A stretch of 64,000 bases of DNA from Pandoraea commovens (GCF_902459615.1 NZ_CABPSA010000010.1:124001-188000); one strand, 5' to 3'. Counted from the first letter of the stretch, positions 43,340 through 53,875 are shown. Notes: generated from the sequence alone by a model not told the origin. Numbers and translations: made by a program.

Positions 43340-44515
43340 ATGTCGCCGACCCTTCCCGGCGCCGGCCAGCGAACCCTGGCGATGGTGGCCGGGGAGCTGT
43401 CAGGCGATCTCATTGCCGGCAACGTGCTTGCCGGTCTCAAGCAGAGTCTTCCGGCCGACATCGCATACGCGGGTGTCGGCGGTCCGCATATGGCGGAAGA
43501 GGGCTTCGACGCCTATTGGCCGATCGACAAGCTCTCCGTCATGGGCTATGTCGAAGTCATCAAGCATCTGCGCGAAATCCTCTCGATTCGAAAGCAACTG
43601 CGCCAGCGCTGGCTGGCGGAAAAGCCGGTCGCGTTCGTCGGCTTCGATGCACCGGACTTCAACTTCGATCTCGAAATCAAGCTGCGTGAAGCGGGCATTC
43701 CGACGATTCACTTCGTGAGCCCGTCGATCTGGGCGTGGCGTGGCGGACGTATCAAGAAGATCAAGCGCGCCGTCGACCACATGCTGTGTCTGTTTCCGTT
43801 CGAGCCCGAGATCTATCACCGCGCCGGAATCGACGCCACGTTCGTCGGTCATCCGATGGCGGACAAGATTCCGATGGTGCCCGACGTCGCAGGGGCGCGC
43901 GCCACATTGGGGCTTCAGGGCGACGGGCCTGTCGTTGCGATTCTGCCGGGCAGCCGTACGTCTGAAGTGCAGCGTCTCACGCCGGTGTTTTTCGCGGCGA
44001 TGCGTCTGCTGGCCAAACGAGAGCCGTCGATTCGATTCGTCCTGCCGGTTGCAACGCCCCGTCTGCGCGTGCTGATGCAGCCGATTTTCGATGCCCACAG
44101 CGACCTCAATCTGACGGTGATCGACGGACGTGCGCCGCTGGCATTGGAAGCCGCAGACAGCGTGCTTCTTGCAAGCGGGACAGCAACGCTGGAGGCTGCG
44201 CTGTACAAAAAGCCGATGGTGATCTCATACAAGGTGCCCTGGCTGACGGCGCAGATCATGAAGCGTCAGGGCTATTTGCCTTACGTCGGCTTGCCGAACA
44301 TTCTTTGCGGCGAGTTCGTCGTGCCGGAGCTGTTGCAGCATTTCGCAACGCCCGAAGCGCTGGCCGATGCCGTCTGGCAGCAATTGACCGATCCGGCGCT
44401 GCGCGCATCGCTGCAAGCGCGTTTTACGAAGATTCACGAGGAATTGCGTCAGAACACGGCGGCGCGTTCGGCGGAAGTCATCGAGCGGGTACTACGCGAA
44501 AAGGGGCGGTTATGA
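43340..44515 (+). CDS. lpxB: Lipid-A-disaccharide synthase
   Basis: GT19 glycosyltransferase joining lipid X and UDP-2,3-diacylglucosamine. Characteristic segments are [13 protein letters not shown] at the N-terminus, [24 protein letters not shown] and LPGSRTSEV. 391 residues (E. coli 382). Its stop overlaps the rnhB start as ATGA. Confidence 0.96.
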   Translation: MSPTLPGAGQRTLAMVAGELSGDLIAGNVLAGLKQSLPADIAYAGVGGPHMAEEGFDAYWPIDKLSVMGYVEVIKHLREILSIRKQLRQRWLAEKPVAFVGFDAPDFNFDLEIKLREAGIPTIHFVSPSIWAWRGGRIKKIKRAVDHMLCLFPFEPEIYHRAGIDATFVGHPMADKIPMVPDVAGARATLGLQGDGPVVAILPGSRTSEVQRLTPVFFAAMRLLAKREPSIRFVLPVATPRLRVLMQPIFDAHSDLNLTVIDGRAPLALEAADSVLLASGTATLEAALYKKPMVISYKVPWLTAQIMKRQGYLPYVGLPNILCGEFVVPELLQHFATPEALADAVWQQLTDPALRASLQARFTKIHEELRQNTAARSAEVIERVLREKGRL

Positions 44516-45261
44516 CGGGCGACGTGAAAGTGCGTCGGACGACGCGCAAAACTGCCGTGAGCGATAGCGTAACGTCACCCGCCGTGAAGCCGCGAACGCG
44601 TACGGCGAAAGCTCCGCCTCCGCAGATGGCGTTCGATCTGTTCGCGGATATCGCCGCCGATCTGACCTGCGGTGTGGACGAGGTCGGTCGCGGACCGCTG
44701 GCCGGTCCGGTCGTGACAGCGGCGGTGATTCTCGACCCGTCGCGTCCGATCAAAGGGCTGGCCGATTCGAAGAAGCTCACGGCACTTCGTCGCGAGGCGC
44801 TTTACGAGGAAATCGTCGAGCGCTCGCTGGCATTTTGCATTGCCGAGGCGAGCGTCGCGGAAATCGATTCCCTGAATATCCTTCACGCGACGATGCTTGC
44901 CATGCAGCGCGCGGTGAATGGTCTTTCGCGTGTGCCGGCATTGGCGCTTATCGATGGCAATCGGTGCCCCGTGTTGCCGATGCGTGCCGAAGCCGTGATC
45001 AAGGGGGACGACAAGGTGCCCGCGATTTCGGCGGCGTCGATTCTGGCGAAAGTCACACGTGACCGTCAGTTGGCGGCACTTCACGAAGAGTTTCCGCAGT
45101 ACGGTTTCGACGAGCACGTCGGATACGGTACGCCTAAGCACCTCGAAGCGCTACGCACGCATGGGCCGAGTCCGCATCATCGCCAGTCGTTTGCGCCTGT
45201 GCGCGAATCGTTTGAAATTTTCGGCACGTTGACAGTGTCACGCGTGGTCCGTACGTCATGA
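44512..45261 (+). CDS. rnhB: Ribonuclease HII
   Basis: Removes RNA from RNA-DNA hybrids, including single ribonucleotides. The active site motif [15 protein letters not shown] holds D56 and E57; ALIDGNR and [15 protein letters not shown] follow. At 249 residues it is longer than E. coli RNase HII (198); a basic leader of about 45 residues precedes the core. M39 is a possible shorter start, but the ATG at 44512 overlapping the lpxB stop is well placed for coupling. Confidence 0.93.
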   Translation: MTGDVKVRRTTRKTAVSDSVTSPAVKPRTRTAKAPPPQMAFDLFADIAADLTCGVDEVGRGPLAGPVVTAAVILDPSRPIKGLADSKKLTALRREALYEEIVERSLAFCIAEASVAEIDSLNILHATMLAMQRAVNGLSRVPALALIDGNRCPVLPMRAEAVIKGDDKVPAISAASILAKVTRDRQLAALHEEFPQYGFDEHVGYGTPKHLEALRTHGPSPHHRQSFAPVRESFEIFGTLTVSRVVRTS

Positions 45262-46037
45262 AGCTCATCAGTTCCAAAGACAATCCCTTCTATAAGCGCC
45301 TGAAGCTACTCGCGCAGTCGAACCAGCAGCGCCGCAAGCTGGGGCAGACGCTGCTCGAAGGCGTGCATCTTGCCGATGCTTATCTCGGTGCGCTGGGACA
45401 ACCGCTCGTTTGCGTGGCGGCAGAATCGGCGTTGGATAACGACGAAGTCGCGCAGATTTGGGCGCGGGTCGAGGCGGATCGGCGCGTGTGTTTGCCCGAG
45501 GCGTTGTTCGAGCCGTTGTCGACGCTGGTCAACGGGGTGTCGCTGCTCTTCGTGGTGGAGATGCCTTCGGGGCGTCTGCCGGCGTCGCAGACGACGGATT
45601 GCGTGATTCTCGATGCCGTGCAGGACGCCGGTAACGTAGGTTCGATCCTGCGCAGCGCGGCGGCCGCAGGCGTGCGCGACGTCTACTGCATGTCGGGCAC
45701 GGCGCTTACGTGGTCCAGCAAGGTGTTGCGCTCGGGCATGGGGGCGCATTTTTCGTTGAACATCGTCGAGCATTGCACGCCGGATTCGCTGGCACCGCGC
45801 CTGTCGGTGCCGTTGCTGGCGACAAGCCTGCAAGCAAGTACGTCGCTTTACGAACAGGATTTGCGTAGTCCGGTGGCGTGGGTGTTCGGCAACGAAGGGG
45901 CGGGCGTGTCGCCCCATTGGCTCGAACGTGTGCAGACGCCGATCCGCATTCCTCAGCCGGGCGGGATGGAGTCGTTGAACGTCGCAGCGTGCGCCGCCAT
46001 TTGCTTATTTGAAGCGGTGCGACAGCGGTTGTCGTAG
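45258..46037 (+). CDS. TrmH/SpoU-family RNA 2'-O-methyltransferase
   Basis: SPOUT-fold RNA methyltransferase. An N-terminal substrate-binding region (residues 1-100) precedes the SPOUT domain with [32 protein letters not shown] and [15 protein letters not shown], the three TrmH motifs that form the knot and SAM site. The target (23S rRNA or tRNA) is not evident; RlmB-like is plausible. It overlaps rnhB by four bases and ends the long operon series. Confidence 0.88.
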   Translation: MKLISSKDNPFYKRLKLLAQSNQQRRKLGQTLLEGVHLADAYLGALGQPLVCVAAESALDNDEVAQIWARVEADRRVCLPEALFEPLSTLVNGVSLLFVVEMPSGRLPASQTTDCVILDAVQDAGNVGSILRSAAAAGVRDVYCMSGTALTWSSKVLRSGMGAHFSLNIVEHCTPDSLAPRLSVPLLATSLQASTSLYEQDLRSPVAWVFGNEGAGVSPHWLERVQTPIRIPQPGGMESLNVAACAAICLFEAVRQRLS

Positions 46038-46052
46038 TCACCCGGTGCAAAA

Positions 46053-46078
46053 AAAAGGGACGCTTATGCGTCCCTTTT
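46053..46078. terminator. Bidirectional terminator after the TrmH gene
   Basis: GGGACGC and GCGTCCC form a stem around TTAT, flanked by A and T tracts (AAAA on the left, TTTT on the right). It lies between the convergent methyltransferase gene and ppsR and can serve both. Confidence 0.85.
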
Positions 46079-46124
46079 GCGTTGCCATCGTCGTGAATGG
46101 ATCTCAGGCGGGCGTCGGTCGAGT

Positions 46125-47015
46125 TTAATAAACGTCGCGCTCCAGCTTGATTTCCTGAAGGATCGTCGTCGCGATTTCTTCAATCGACTTGTGCGTCGAC
46201 GAGAGCCACTTGATCCCTTCGCGACGCATCATCGCCTCGGCTTCGTTGACCTCGTAGCGGCAGTTTTCGAGCGACGCATACTTGCTGCCCGGACGACGCT
46301 CGTTGCGGATTTCCGAAAGCCGTTGCGGATCGATGGAAAGTCCGAAAATCTTTTCTTTGTACTGGTCGAGCGTGGAGGGCAGTTTCTCTCGCTCGAAATC
46401 GTCCGGGATCAGCGGATAGTTGGCCGCCTTCACGCCGTACTGCATGGCGAGATAGAGCGTCGTCGGCGTCTTGCCGCTGCGCGACACGCCCACGAGAATC
46501 ACGTCGGCGCTTTGCAGATTCTTGTTGGACTGACCGTCGTCGTGGGCGAGCGAGAAGTTCACCGCCTCGATCCGGTTCTTGTACGCTTCGCTGTCGGCGT
46601 TCTGGTGCACGCGGCCGATGGCATGCATCGACTTGAGATTGAGTTCCTGCTCCAGCGGCTCGATAAACGTCTGGAACATGTCGAGAATCACGCCCTGGCA
46701 ATTGCGCAGGATCTCGTTGGCCCTGGCGTCCACCAACGTGCTGAAAATGATCGGACGAACGTTTTCGGTCCGATACATTTCATTGATGCGTTGGGCGGTT
46801 TCATAGGCTTTATCGACGGAATCCACGAACGGAACGCGAATCTGACGGAAACGCATCTCGAATTGCGCGAGGATCGAATGCGCAAACGTTTCGGCCGTAA
46901 TCCCTGTGCCATCGGAGACGATGAAGACGGGCCGTGCGGCAACCGGTTTGACCGGCGCGGCGGGGGCCTCAGGGGCGGGTGCAGGGGAATTTCCGGGAGT
47001 GATGGCGTCGCTCAT
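46125..47015 (-). CDS. ppsR: Phosphoenolpyruvate synthase regulatory protein (kinase/pyrophosphorylase)
   Basis: Bifunctional regulator that inactivates PEP synthase by ADP-dependent phosphorylation of a Thr and reactivates it by phosphate-dependent removal. N-terminal RPVFIVSDGTGITAETFAHS and the P-loop GVSRSGKTPTTLYLA identify it. The ATG at 47015 (MSDAITPGN) gives 296 residues with an Ala/Pro-rich leader of about 25; a longer frame from 47060 is possible. It is divergent from its target ppsA. Confidence 0.93.
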   Translation of the reverse strand: MSDAITPGNSPAPAPEAPAAPVKPVAARPVFIVSDGTGITAETFAHSILAQFEMRFRQIRVPFVDSVDKAYETAQRINEMYRTENVRPIIFSTLVDARANEILRNCQGVILDMFQTFIEPLEQELNLKSMHAIGRVHQNADSEAYKNRIEAVNFSLAHDDGQSNKNLQSADVILVGVSRSGKTPTTLYLAMQYGVKAANYPLIPDDFEREKLPSTLDQYKEKIFGLSIDPQRLSEIRNERRPGSKYASLENCRYEVNEAEAMMRREGIKWLSSTHKSIEEIATTILQEIKLERDVY

Positions 47016-47280
47016 GCGCAGAATCGCAAAATGGTGCATTGCACGGTAGAATAGCGGCAACTTGTTGGATAAGCAATTGCGCGGCCATCGCGCTCGGTTC
47101 CATGTCAGCCCCGTCTGACGGGGCGCTCCGGGAAATGACGGTGGTTCGATGCAGGACGTCGGGCGCTAGCCCCTGGTCTCCGACGCTGCCAAGGCGCGAT
47201 TTCTTATCCAACAGGTCGACCGGCCCACGTCAGTCCCAGCCGGTCCGCCGAGAATTTTTTTTCTTACCTTAGGGGCTTTT
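47016..47280. promoter_or_regulatory. Divergent ppsR/ppsA control region
   Basis: The 265-bp gap holds one 11-bp perfect inverted repeat, TGTTGGATAAG (47063-47073) and CTTATCCAACA (47213-47223). Each copy lies 48-58 bp upstream of one of the two starts, in matching orientation to it. The pair looks like a shared operator for both genes. AGGGG precedes the ppsA ATG. Confidence 0.5.
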
Positions 47281-49671
47281 ATGACTAACGCAGCACACGA
47301 CGGCGCCTACGTGGTGCCGTTTGAGCATCTGCGCATGACCGACGTTGAGTCGGTCGGCGGCAAGAATGCATCGCTTGGCGAAATGATCAGCCAGCTGGCC
47401 AACGCAGGGGTTCGCGTGCCGGGTGGCTTCGCCACGACGTCTTTCGCATTCCGCGAGTTCCTCCAGCACAACAACCTGACCGAGCGCGTTGCCAAGCGTC
47501 TCGAGGGTCTCGACGTGGATAACGTCAAGGCGCTCGCAGAAGCCGGTGCCGAAATCCGTCAATGGATCGTCGACGCGCCTCTGCAACCGCAGCTCGAGAA
47601 GGACATCCGCGAACAATTCGCACGTATCACGGCCGACCAGCCGGACGCGTCGTTTGCCGTGCGTTCGTCGGCAACCGCCGAAGATCTGCCGGACGCCTCG
47701 TTCGCCGGTCAGCAGGAAAGCTATCTGAACGTCGTCGGTATCGAAGACGTGCTGGATCGCATGAAGCACGTGTTCGCGTCGCTGTATAACGACCGTGCCA
47801 TCTCGTACCGCGTGCACAAGGGTTTCACGCACGCCGAAGTGGCATTGTCGGCGGGTGTGCAGCGCATGGTGCGCTCGGACTGCGGCGCGTCGGGCGTGAT
47901 GTTCACGATCGACACCGAGTCGGGCTTCCAGGACGTGGTGTTCATCACGTCCAGCTATGGCCTGGGTGAGACGGTCGTGCAGGGCGCGGTGAATCCGGAC
48001 GAGTTCTACGTCTTCAAGCCGACGCTCAACGCTGGCAAGTACCCGATCATCCGTCGCACGCTCGGCTCGAAGCTGCTCAAGATGGAATTCACGCAACCGG
48101 GCGAACCGGGCCGTGTGAAGACCATCGACGTGCCGATGGAATTGCGTAACCGCTACTCGATCACCGACGACGATTGCGTCGAGCTGGCCAAGTTCGCGCT
48201 GATCATCGAAAAGCACTACGGTCGTCCGATGGACATCGAGTGGGGCAAAGACGGCAAGGACGGCAAGATCTACATTCTTCAGGCGCGTCCGGAGACGGTG
48301 AAGAGCCAGTCCGTCGGCAAGGCTGAGCAACGCTTCAAGCTCAAGGGCGACGCCCCGGTGCTGACCACGGGCCGCGCAATCGGTCAGAAGATCGGCGCGG
48401 GTCCGGTGCGCGTGATCATGGATCCGAGCGAGATGGAACGCGTGCAGCCGGGCGACGTGCTGGTTGCCGACATGACCGACCCGAACTGGGAGCCGGTGAT
48501 GAAGCGCGCTTCGGCCATCGTGACGAACCGCGGCGGCCGTACGTGCCACGCGGCCATCATCGCGCGTGAGCTGGGTGTGCCTGCCGTGGTCGGCTGCGGT
48601 GACGCTACCGACCTGCTGAAGGACGGCGCGCTCGTGACCGTGTCGTGTGCAGAAGGCGACGAAGGCAAGATCTACGACGGTCTGCTCGAGACCGAAGTGA
48701 CCGAGATCCAGCGTGGCGAAATGCCGAAGATCCCGGTGAAGATCACCATGAACGTGGGCAATCCTCAGTTGGCCTTCGACTTCGCACAACTTCCGAACAG
48801 CGGTGTGGGTCTGGCGCGTCTGGAATTCATCATCAACAACAACATCGGCGTGCACCCGCGTGCGATTCTCGAGTACCCGAATATCGACGCCGACCTGAAG
48901 AAGGCGGTGGAATCGGTGGCTCGCGGTCATGCGTCGCCGCGCGCGTTCTACGTCGACAAGCTGGCTGAAGGCATCGCCACGATTGCGGCAGCTTTCTACC
49001 CGAAGCAGGTGATCGTGCGTCTGTCGGACTTCAAGTCCAACGAGTACAAGAAGCTCATCGGCGGCTCGCGTTACGAGCCGGATGAGGAAAACCCGATGCT
49101 GGGCTTCCGTGGCGCGTCGCGTTACATCTCGGAAGACTTCGCCGAAGCGTTCGAGATGGAGTGCCGTGCACTCAAGCGCGTTCGCGACGAAATGGGGCTG
49201 ACGAACGTCGAGATCATGGTGCCGTTCGTGCGTACGCTGGGTCAGGCGGAGCGCGTGGTCAACATGCTCGCGGGCTATGGTCTGAAGCGTGGTGAAAACG
49301 GCCTCAAGCTGATCATGATGTGCGAAGTGCCGTCGAACGCGATTCTGGCCGACCAGTTCCTCGAGTACTTCGATGGCTTCTCGATCGGCTCGAACGACCT
49401 GACGCAGCTCACGCTGGGTCTGGACCGCGATTCGGGGATGGAATTGCTGGCGAAGGACTTCGACGAGCGTGACCCGGCAGTGCAGTTCATGCTCAGCCGT
49501 GCCATCAAGGCCTGTCTGGCGCAGGGCAAGTACGTCGGCATCTGCGGTCAGGGCCCGTCGGACCATCCGGATCTGGCCGAGTGGCTGGTCAAGGAAGGTA
49601 TCGTCTCGATGTCCCTCAACCCGGACACGGTCGTGGAAACGTGGCAGCAACTCGCCAAGGTGGCGAAGTAA
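47281..49671 (+). CDS. ppsA: Phosphoenolpyruvate synthase
   Basis: Converts pyruvate and ATP to PEP, AMP and phosphate, the entry to gluconeogenesis. The N-terminal ATP-binding domain, the central phosphohistidine domain with H423 in [14 protein letters not shown], and the C-terminal PEP/pyruvate barrel with C755 in [11 protein letters not shown] are in order. 796 residues (E. coli 792). PpsR is encoded divergently. Confidence 0.97.
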   Translation: MTNAAHDGAYVVPFEHLRMTDVESVGGKNASLGEMISQLANAGVRVPGGFATTSFAFREFLQHNNLTERVAKRLEGLDVDNVKALAEAGAEIRQWIVDAPLQPQLEKDIREQFARITADQPDASFAVRSSATAEDLPDASFAGQQESYLNVVGIEDVLDRMKHVFASLYNDRAISYRVHKGFTHAEVALSAGVQRMVRSDCGASGVMFTIDTESGFQDVVFITSSYGLGETVVQGAVNPDEFYVFKPTLNAGKYPIIRRTLGSKLLKMEFTQPGEPGRVKTIDVPMELRNRYSITDDDCVELAKFALIIEKHYGRPMDIEWGKDGKDGKIYILQARPETVKSQSVGKAEQRFKLKGDAPVLTTGRAIGQKIGAGPVRVIMDPSEMERVQPGDVLVADMTDPNWEPVMKRASAIVTNRGGRTCHAAIIARELGVPAVVGCGDATDLLKDGALVTVSCAEGDEGKIYDGLLETEVTEIQRGEMPKIPVKITMNVGNPQLAFDFAQLPNSGVGLARLEFIINNNIGVHPRAILEYPNIDADLKKAVESVARGHASPRAFYVDKLAEGIATIAAAFYPKQVIVRLSDFKSNEYKKLIGGSRYEPDEENPMLGFRGASRYISEDFAEAFEMECRALKRVRDEMGLTNVEIMVPFVRTLGQAERVVNMLAGYGLKRGENGLKLIMMCEVPSNAILADQFLEYFDGFSIGSNDLTQLTLGLDRDSGMELLAKDFDERDPAVQFMLSRAIKACLAQGKYVGICGQGPSDHPDLAEWLVKEGIVSMSLNPDTVVETWQQLAKVAK

Positions 49672-49784
49672 GCATCACGAGAAACGGCCTGAAATAGGAA
49701 GCGTCCGAGCGGCATCTCGGACGTCACTGAAACGCTGCGCAATCCCTTGGGACGCGTGCGCTGATCAGTGTGTTTCGTGCTATA

Positions 49785-49812
49785 AACCCCGGTATAACAC
49801 CGGGGTTTTTTC
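49785..49812 (+). terminator. Intrinsic terminator after ppsA
   Basis: ACCCCGGT and ACCGGGGT form an 8-bp stem with loop ATAAC, followed by TTTTTT. It lies 113 nt after the ppsA stop and 16 nt before the nfeD ATG. Confidence 0.85.
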
Positions 49813-49828
49813 GTTTCTGGGAGTTGCG

Positions 49829-50263
49829 ATGGAGCAGGCTTGGCTTTGGTTCGGCGTTGCCGGATTGATCGTGGTGCTGGAGCTGGCGAGCGGGACGTTC
49901 TATCTCCTCATGGTGGCGCTTGGCGTGGCAGCCGGCGGCATTGCGGCGTTGCTGCGTGCGGACGGGCCGTTGCAGTGGGTCGTGGCGGCGGTCGTCGCCG
50001 GGGTAGCGGTCTGGTTGTTGCGACGCAGCCGGTTTGGGCAGCGTCGCATCAAGGTCGATGCCTCGGCCGACCCCAACACCAATCTCGATATCGGCCAGCG
50101 TTTGCATGTCGACGAGTGGCGTCCTGATGGTCAGACGCGCGCCACGTATCGGGGCGCAGAGTGGGATGTGGAGTTGATGCCGGGGGAGACACCCGATGCG
50201 GGGTGGTTCGTCATCCGCGAGGTGCGCGGTAGCCGGTTGTACGTTGCGCATGTGACGGTATAG
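49829..50263 (+). CDS. NfeD-like membrane protein
   Basis: A 144-residue protein with two or three N-terminal membrane helices (about residues 5-67) and a soluble C-terminal OB-like NfeD domain (from about 85, LDIGQRLHVDEW). Short NfeD proteins are encoded next to SPFH/stomatin genes and are thought to act with them in membrane microdomains; the adjacent qmcA fits. The ATG at 49829 follows GGGAG; longer in-frame sequence lies within ppsA and the terminator and is not coding. Confidence 0.88.
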   Translation: MEQAWLWFGVAGLIVVLELASGTFYLLMVALGVAAGGIAALLRADGPLQWVVAAVVAGVAVWLLRRSRFGQRRIKVDASADPNTNLDIGQRLHVDEWRPDGQTRATYRGAEWDVELMPGETPDAGWFVIREVRGSRLYVAHVTV

Positions 50264-50426
50264 GTCGCACGGACCGCACAGTTCAATGGTCGACGTCGAA
50301 GCTTTTCGCCCGATGTCGATCCGTGAGCAGAACACTTCAGCGTCGTTGCGGTCTGACGACATGTCCCGCCATTGCGGGGCGTCGGGGAACTAGCTGGCCA
50401 TCAAGGTCGGCGCTTCAGGGGAAAAC

Positions 50427-51401
50427 ATGTTATCCAACGTCGCATTCATTCTCTTCATCATCGCGGTGATCATCGCGGCCCGGTCGATCAAGATCGTGCC
50501 GCAGCAGCACGCGTGGGTGGTGGAGCGTCTCGGTAAATATCACGGGACGCTCACGCCGGGCTTGTCGATCGTCGTGCCGTTTGTCGACCGTGTCGCGTAC
50601 AAGCACGTGCTCAAGGAAATCCCGCTCGACGTGCCGAGCCAGATCTGTATCACCAAGGACAACACGCAGTTGCAGGTGGACGGCATTCTGTACTTCCAGG
50701 TGACGGACCCGATGAAGGCGTCGTACGGCTCGAGCAACTTCATCGTGGCTATTACGCAGCTCGCACAGACGACCTTGCGTAGCGTGGTCGGCAAGCTGGA
50801 ACTGGACAAGACGTTCGAGGAGCGGGAATTCATCAACCACAGCGTGGTGAATGCGCTCGATGAAGCGGCGGCGAACTGGGGCGTGAAGGTTCTGCGCTAC
50901 GAGATCAAGGATCTGACGCCGCCGAAGGAAATTCTGCACGCCATGCAGGCGCAGATCACGGCGGAGCGTGAGAAGCGTGCGCTAATCGCGGCATCGGAAG
51001 GGAAGAAGCAGGAGCAGATCAACCTGGCGTCCGGCGCGCGTGAGGCGGCGATTCAGAAGTCGGAAGGTGAGCGTCAGGCGGCGATCAATCAGGCGCAAGG
51101 TGAGGCGGCGGCCATCCTCGCAGTGGCGGAAGCTAACGCCGAAGCCATCCACAAGATTGCCACGGCGATTCAGACGCAAGGCGGCATGGAAGCCGTCAAC
51201 CTGAAGGTCGCAGAGCAGTATGTCGACGCTTTCAGCAAGGTCGCCAAGACAAGCAACACACTGATCGTGCCGGGCAATTTTTCGGACCTGAGCGGCATGA
51301 TCGCATCGGCGCTCAAGATCGTCCGCGGCACCGAGGGTGGTTCGAATGCACCCGTGGACGGTAGCACTGGTGGCTTCGGCAATTCTGCGCCGCGTCGTTG
51401 A
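50427..51401 (+). CDS. qmcA: SPFH/stomatin-like membrane protein (QmcA family)
   Basis: Slipin/stomatin-type inner-membrane protein. A single N-terminal helix (about 3-21) is followed by the SPFH domain (IVPQQHAWVVERLGKYHGTL through about residue 190), then an Ala/Glu/Gln-rich coiled coil (about 170-240) and a Gly/Ser tail. 324 residues. It oligomerises and may scaffold proteases or membrane quality control; that role is family knowledge. nfeD precedes it by 163 nt. AGGGG is 7 nt before the ATG. Confidence 0.9.
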   Translation: MLSNVAFILFIIAVIIAARSIKIVPQQHAWVVERLGKYHGTLTPGLSIVVPFVDRVAYKHVLKEIPLDVPSQICITKDNTQLQVDGILYFQVTDPMKASYGSSNFIVAITQLAQTTLRSVVGKLELDKTFEEREFINHSVVNALDEAAANWGVKVLRYEIKDLTPPKEILHAMQAQITAEREKRALIAASEGKKQEQINLASGAREAAIQKSEGERQAAINQAQGEAAAILAVAEANAEAIHKIATAIQTQGGMEAVNLKVAEQYVDAFSKVAKTSNTLIVPGNFSDLSGMIASALKIVRGTEGGSNAPVDGSTGGFGNSAPRR

Positions 51402-51458
51402 CGTATGCGGGTGAGGGTGCCGGGAGGTGCTCTCTGTCGCACAACTGACTGACGAAAA

Positions 51459-51488
51459 GAAAACGGCCCGAGCGGGCCGTTTTCTTTT
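51459..51488. terminator. Bidirectional terminator between qmcA and smpB
   Basis: GAAAACGGCCC and GGGCCGTTTTC form an 11-bp stem with loop GAGC, flanked by A-rich and T-rich tails. It can serve both convergent genes. Confidence 0.85.
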
Positions 51489-51532
51489 GAGCGAGAGAAC
51501 TGTCGCGCCTCACATGTCGTTCAGCGTCGATC

Positions 51533-51979
51533 TCAGGTCGGGTTGCGCATGAGTCGCGCCTTTTCGCGATTCCAGTCGCGTTCCTTCTCCGTCTCACGCT
51601 TGTCGTGCAGCTTCTTGCCCTTGCCCAGCCCGATCTCGCATTTCACGAGGCCCTTGCTGTAGTGAAAGTTAAGCGGGACGATCGTGTAGCCGCGTTGCTC
51701 GACCTTGCCGATGAGTTTCTTGATTTCGTCGGCTTTGAGCAGCAGTTTTCGGGTACGGACCGGATCGGGGTTGATGTGCGTCGATGCCGATTGCAGCGGG
51801 CTGATGTGCGCGCCGATCAGAAAGATCTCGCCATTCTTGATGACGACATAACCTTCCTTGATCTGCGCCCGCCCGGCGCGAATTGCCTTGACTTCCCACC
51901 CTTCGAGCGCGATCCCGGCTTCGAATCGCTCCTCGATGAAGTAGTCGAAGAAGGCCTTTCTGTTGTCGATGATGCTCAT
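51533..51979 (-). CDS. smpB: SsrA-binding protein SmpB
   Basis: Partner of tmRNA in trans-translation rescue of stalled ribosomes. The 148-residue OB-fold protein shows [26 protein letters not shown], the tmRNA-binding core, and a basic C-terminal tail that would form the decoding-site helix. The ATG at 51979 ([17 protein letters not shown]) is chosen; the longer open frame antisense to ratA is not coding. No ssrA gene was seen in the window. Confidence 0.95.
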   Translation of the reverse strand: MSIIDNRKAFFDYFIEERFEAGIALEGWEVKAIRAGRAQIKEGYVVIKNGEIFLIGAHISPLQSASTHINPDPVRTRKLLLKADEIKKLIGKVEQRGYTIVPLNFHYSKGLVKCEIGLGKGKKLHDKRETEKERDWNREKARLMRNPT

Positions 51980-52027
51980 GGATCCTTGGCGGGGTAACTT
52001 GGTCGGACCCGGTGAGTCGGGCTCGGG

Positions 52028-52043
52028 TAAAATAGCGATTTTA
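52028..52043. promoter_or_regulatory. Symmetric TAAAAT palindrome between smpB and ratA
   Basis: TAAAAT and ATTTTA flank AGCG, so each strand carries a -10-like hexamer pointing at its gene. Clear -35 elements were not found. It may be overlapping divergent promoters or a regulator site. Confidence 0.4.
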
Positions 52044-52126
52044 ACAAAGAGTCTCGGCAAGAGGCGGCTTGCGACACACGCGGATCGACTGCGCACGTTT
52101 CGCTCGCACTCACAGCCCGACAGACG

Positions 52127-52561
52127 ATGGCCGAAGTCAGTAAAACTGTTCTCGTGCATTTCTCCGATGAGCAAATGTTCGATCTGGTGACCAATGTCGC
52201 CGATTACCCCAAATTCCTGCCTTGGTGCGGCGGTGTCGATATTCGGCATCAGGACGAGCACAGCATGGAAGCGTCGCTGATCATCGACTTCAAAGGCCTG
52301 AAGCATTCGTTCGCGACGCGCAATATCCAGGAGCGTCCGCACTCCATCCAGATGACCTTTGTCGAAGGGCCTTTCAAGCGTTTTCACGGCACGTGGAAGT
52401 TTACGGCCCTGCGCGAGAACGCCTGCAAGATCGAATTCGGTCTGCACTACGAGTTTGCGAATTTCCTGCTCGAAAAGGTCATCGGTCCGGTGTTCAGCCA
52501 CATTGCGAACACGTTCGTAGACGCCTTCGTCAAACGTGCGGAGACGGTTTATGCCAAGTGA
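52127..52561 (+). CDS. ratA: RatA/COQ10-type START-domain protein
   Basis: A 144-residue START/polyketide-cyclase fold protein (residues 1-140; [17 protein letters not shown] and [15 protein letters not shown] are characteristic). In E. coli the homolog RatA was described as an inhibitor of 70S association; the mitochondrial relative COQ10 binds ubiquinone. Which activity applies here is open. It is divergent from smpB and overlaps rnfH by 11 nt, the usual smpB/ratA/ratB arrangement. Confidence 0.88.
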   Translation: MAEVSKTVLVHFSDEQMFDLVTNVADYPKFLPWCGGVDIRHQDEHSMEASLIIDFKGLKHSFATRNIQERPHSIQMTFVEGPFKRFHGTWKFTALRENACKIEFGLHYEFANFLLEKVIGPVFSHIANTFVDAFVKRAETVYAK

Positions 52562-52889
52562 GCTGAGCGTCGAAGTCTGCTACGCGTTGCCCAGCGAGCA
52601 AGCGATTGTCTCGCTGACGTTGGCTCAAGGCGCGACGGTGCGCGACGCAATCGAGCGAAGCGGATTGCTCCAACGGTTTCCAGAGCTGGATCTCGACCGG
52701 ATGAAGGTCGGCGTGTTCGGTAAGGTACGCGCGCTGGATGCCCCGGTGGAGGCGGGCGATCGTGTCGAGATCTACCGCACGCTCAAGGCCGATCCGAAGC
52801 TGGCGCGTCAGCGGCGCGTCGAAAAAGTCCGCAACGAGGGCAGCCGCGAAGGGCAGAAGTGGCTGGGCAGCGCCCGCAAGGGTAGCTGA
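52551..52889 (+). CDS. RnfH/RatB family ubiquitin-like protein
   Basis: A 112-residue beta-grasp protein of the RnfH (RatB, UPF0125) family, with [19 protein letters not shown] at the start and [15 protein letters not shown] near residue 80. Function is not established. The ATG at 52551 overlaps the ratA end by 11 nt; a GTG at 52536 is less likely. A basic tail ends the protein. Confidence 0.85.
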   Translation: MPSELSVEVCYALPSEQAIVSLTLAQGATVRDAIERSGLLQRFPELDLDRMKVGVFGKVRALDAPVEAGDRVEIYRTLKADPKLARQRRVEKVRNEGSREGQKWLGSARKGS

Positions 52890-52945
52890 GGCCGGTGGGG
52901 AAAGGCTGAGGTGGGCCGGACGTTTCGTCCCGGACCTGCCGTCGA

Positions 52946-53875
52946 TCAGTGCGTCGATCCCCGCGAATGCAATCGCACCGACGCACTCACACCCGCCAGC
53001 AATAACGCCACAGCGGCGATCTCCAGTAGCCGCGGCAGCCGGTGCTCATAGATAAATCCGTAGACGAGCGCGAACAGCGTTTCAAACACGATCAGTTGCC
53101 CCGACAGCGTGAGCGGCAGCGTCCGACTCGCTGCATTCCAAAAGGCATTGCCGATGGTCGACGCGCCGATAGCCACGGCGATATTCACGATCAGAAACAT
53201 CTGCCAGTCTCGCGGCACGTCCGCTGTCACCGAATGCGGAAGCAGCAAGGCGGCCATCGCCAGTGCGCACGCCAGCACTCCCGTCGCCACCCCCGTCAGC
53301 AACGACCATTCTTGACTCGTGAAATGTCCGAATTTCGCGAGATATCGGGCGTTGGCGACGGCGTACCATGTCCAGCTCGCCAATGCCCCCACTGCGCAAA
53401 CGACGCCGACCAGCGTCATCCGCCAGTCGCCGCCGCTCGCAGCGGCGTGCGTGAAGACGTCGACGTTAATACAGACAATGCCAGCGACGACCAAGGCCAG
53501 AGGGCCTGCGAGCTTTGACAGCGGGAGGGCGCCGTGATCGCGGCTACCGACCAGCGTGACCGTCACGGGTAGCACGCCCACGATCAGAGATGCGGGTGCG
53601 ATGCCCGCCATCTGCACCGACGCGGCGACAAACAGGTAATAGATCAGATTGCCGACGAGACTCAGGCGGAATAACGCCCGCCAGTCGTTACTCGTGACGG
53701 TATGCCGCAGGCGGGGCCAGAGCGGGGCGAGGAACACTGCGGAAACCAATCCGTACAGGACGTAGCGCGCAGCCGACAACTCCAGCGGCGAGAAGCCGGG
53801 CAGCAGGCGCGGGGCAAGGAACACCAGTCCCCATAGCGCGCCCGCCGCAAGTCCGTACGAAATGCCTTTCCCCAT
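52946..53875 (-). CDS. EamA/DMT-family transporter
   Basis: A 309-residue membrane protein with about ten helices in two homologous halves, starting ISYGLAAGALWGLVFLAPRLL. It differs in sequence from the EamA protein at 15227. It converges on rnfH (56 nt between stops) and is divergent from guaB. Substrate unknown. Confidence 0.85.
   Translation of the reverse strand: MGKGISYGLAAGALWGLVFLAPRLLPGFSPLELSAARYVLYGLVSAVFLAPLWPRLRHTVTSNDWRALFRLSLVGNLIYYLFVAASVQMAGIAPASLIVGVLPVTVTLVGSRDHGALPLSKLAGPLALVVAGIVCINVDVFTHAAASGGDWRMTLVGVVCAVGALASWTWYAVANARYLAKFGHFTSQEWSLLTGVATGVLACALAMAALLLPHSVTADVPRDWQMFLIVNIAVAIGASTIGNAFWNAASRTLPLTLSGQLIVFETLFALVYGFIYEHRLPRLLEIAAVALLLAGVSASVRLHSRGSTH

Noticed and set aside
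47039-47272. 77-codon plus-strand frame in the ppsR/ppsA gap
   Set aside because: Covers the inverted repeat and promoter area; no ribosome site or homology-like features.
47269-49650. 793-codon open frame antisense to ppsA
   Set aside because: His/Arg-rich shadow of ppsA with no recognisable domain.
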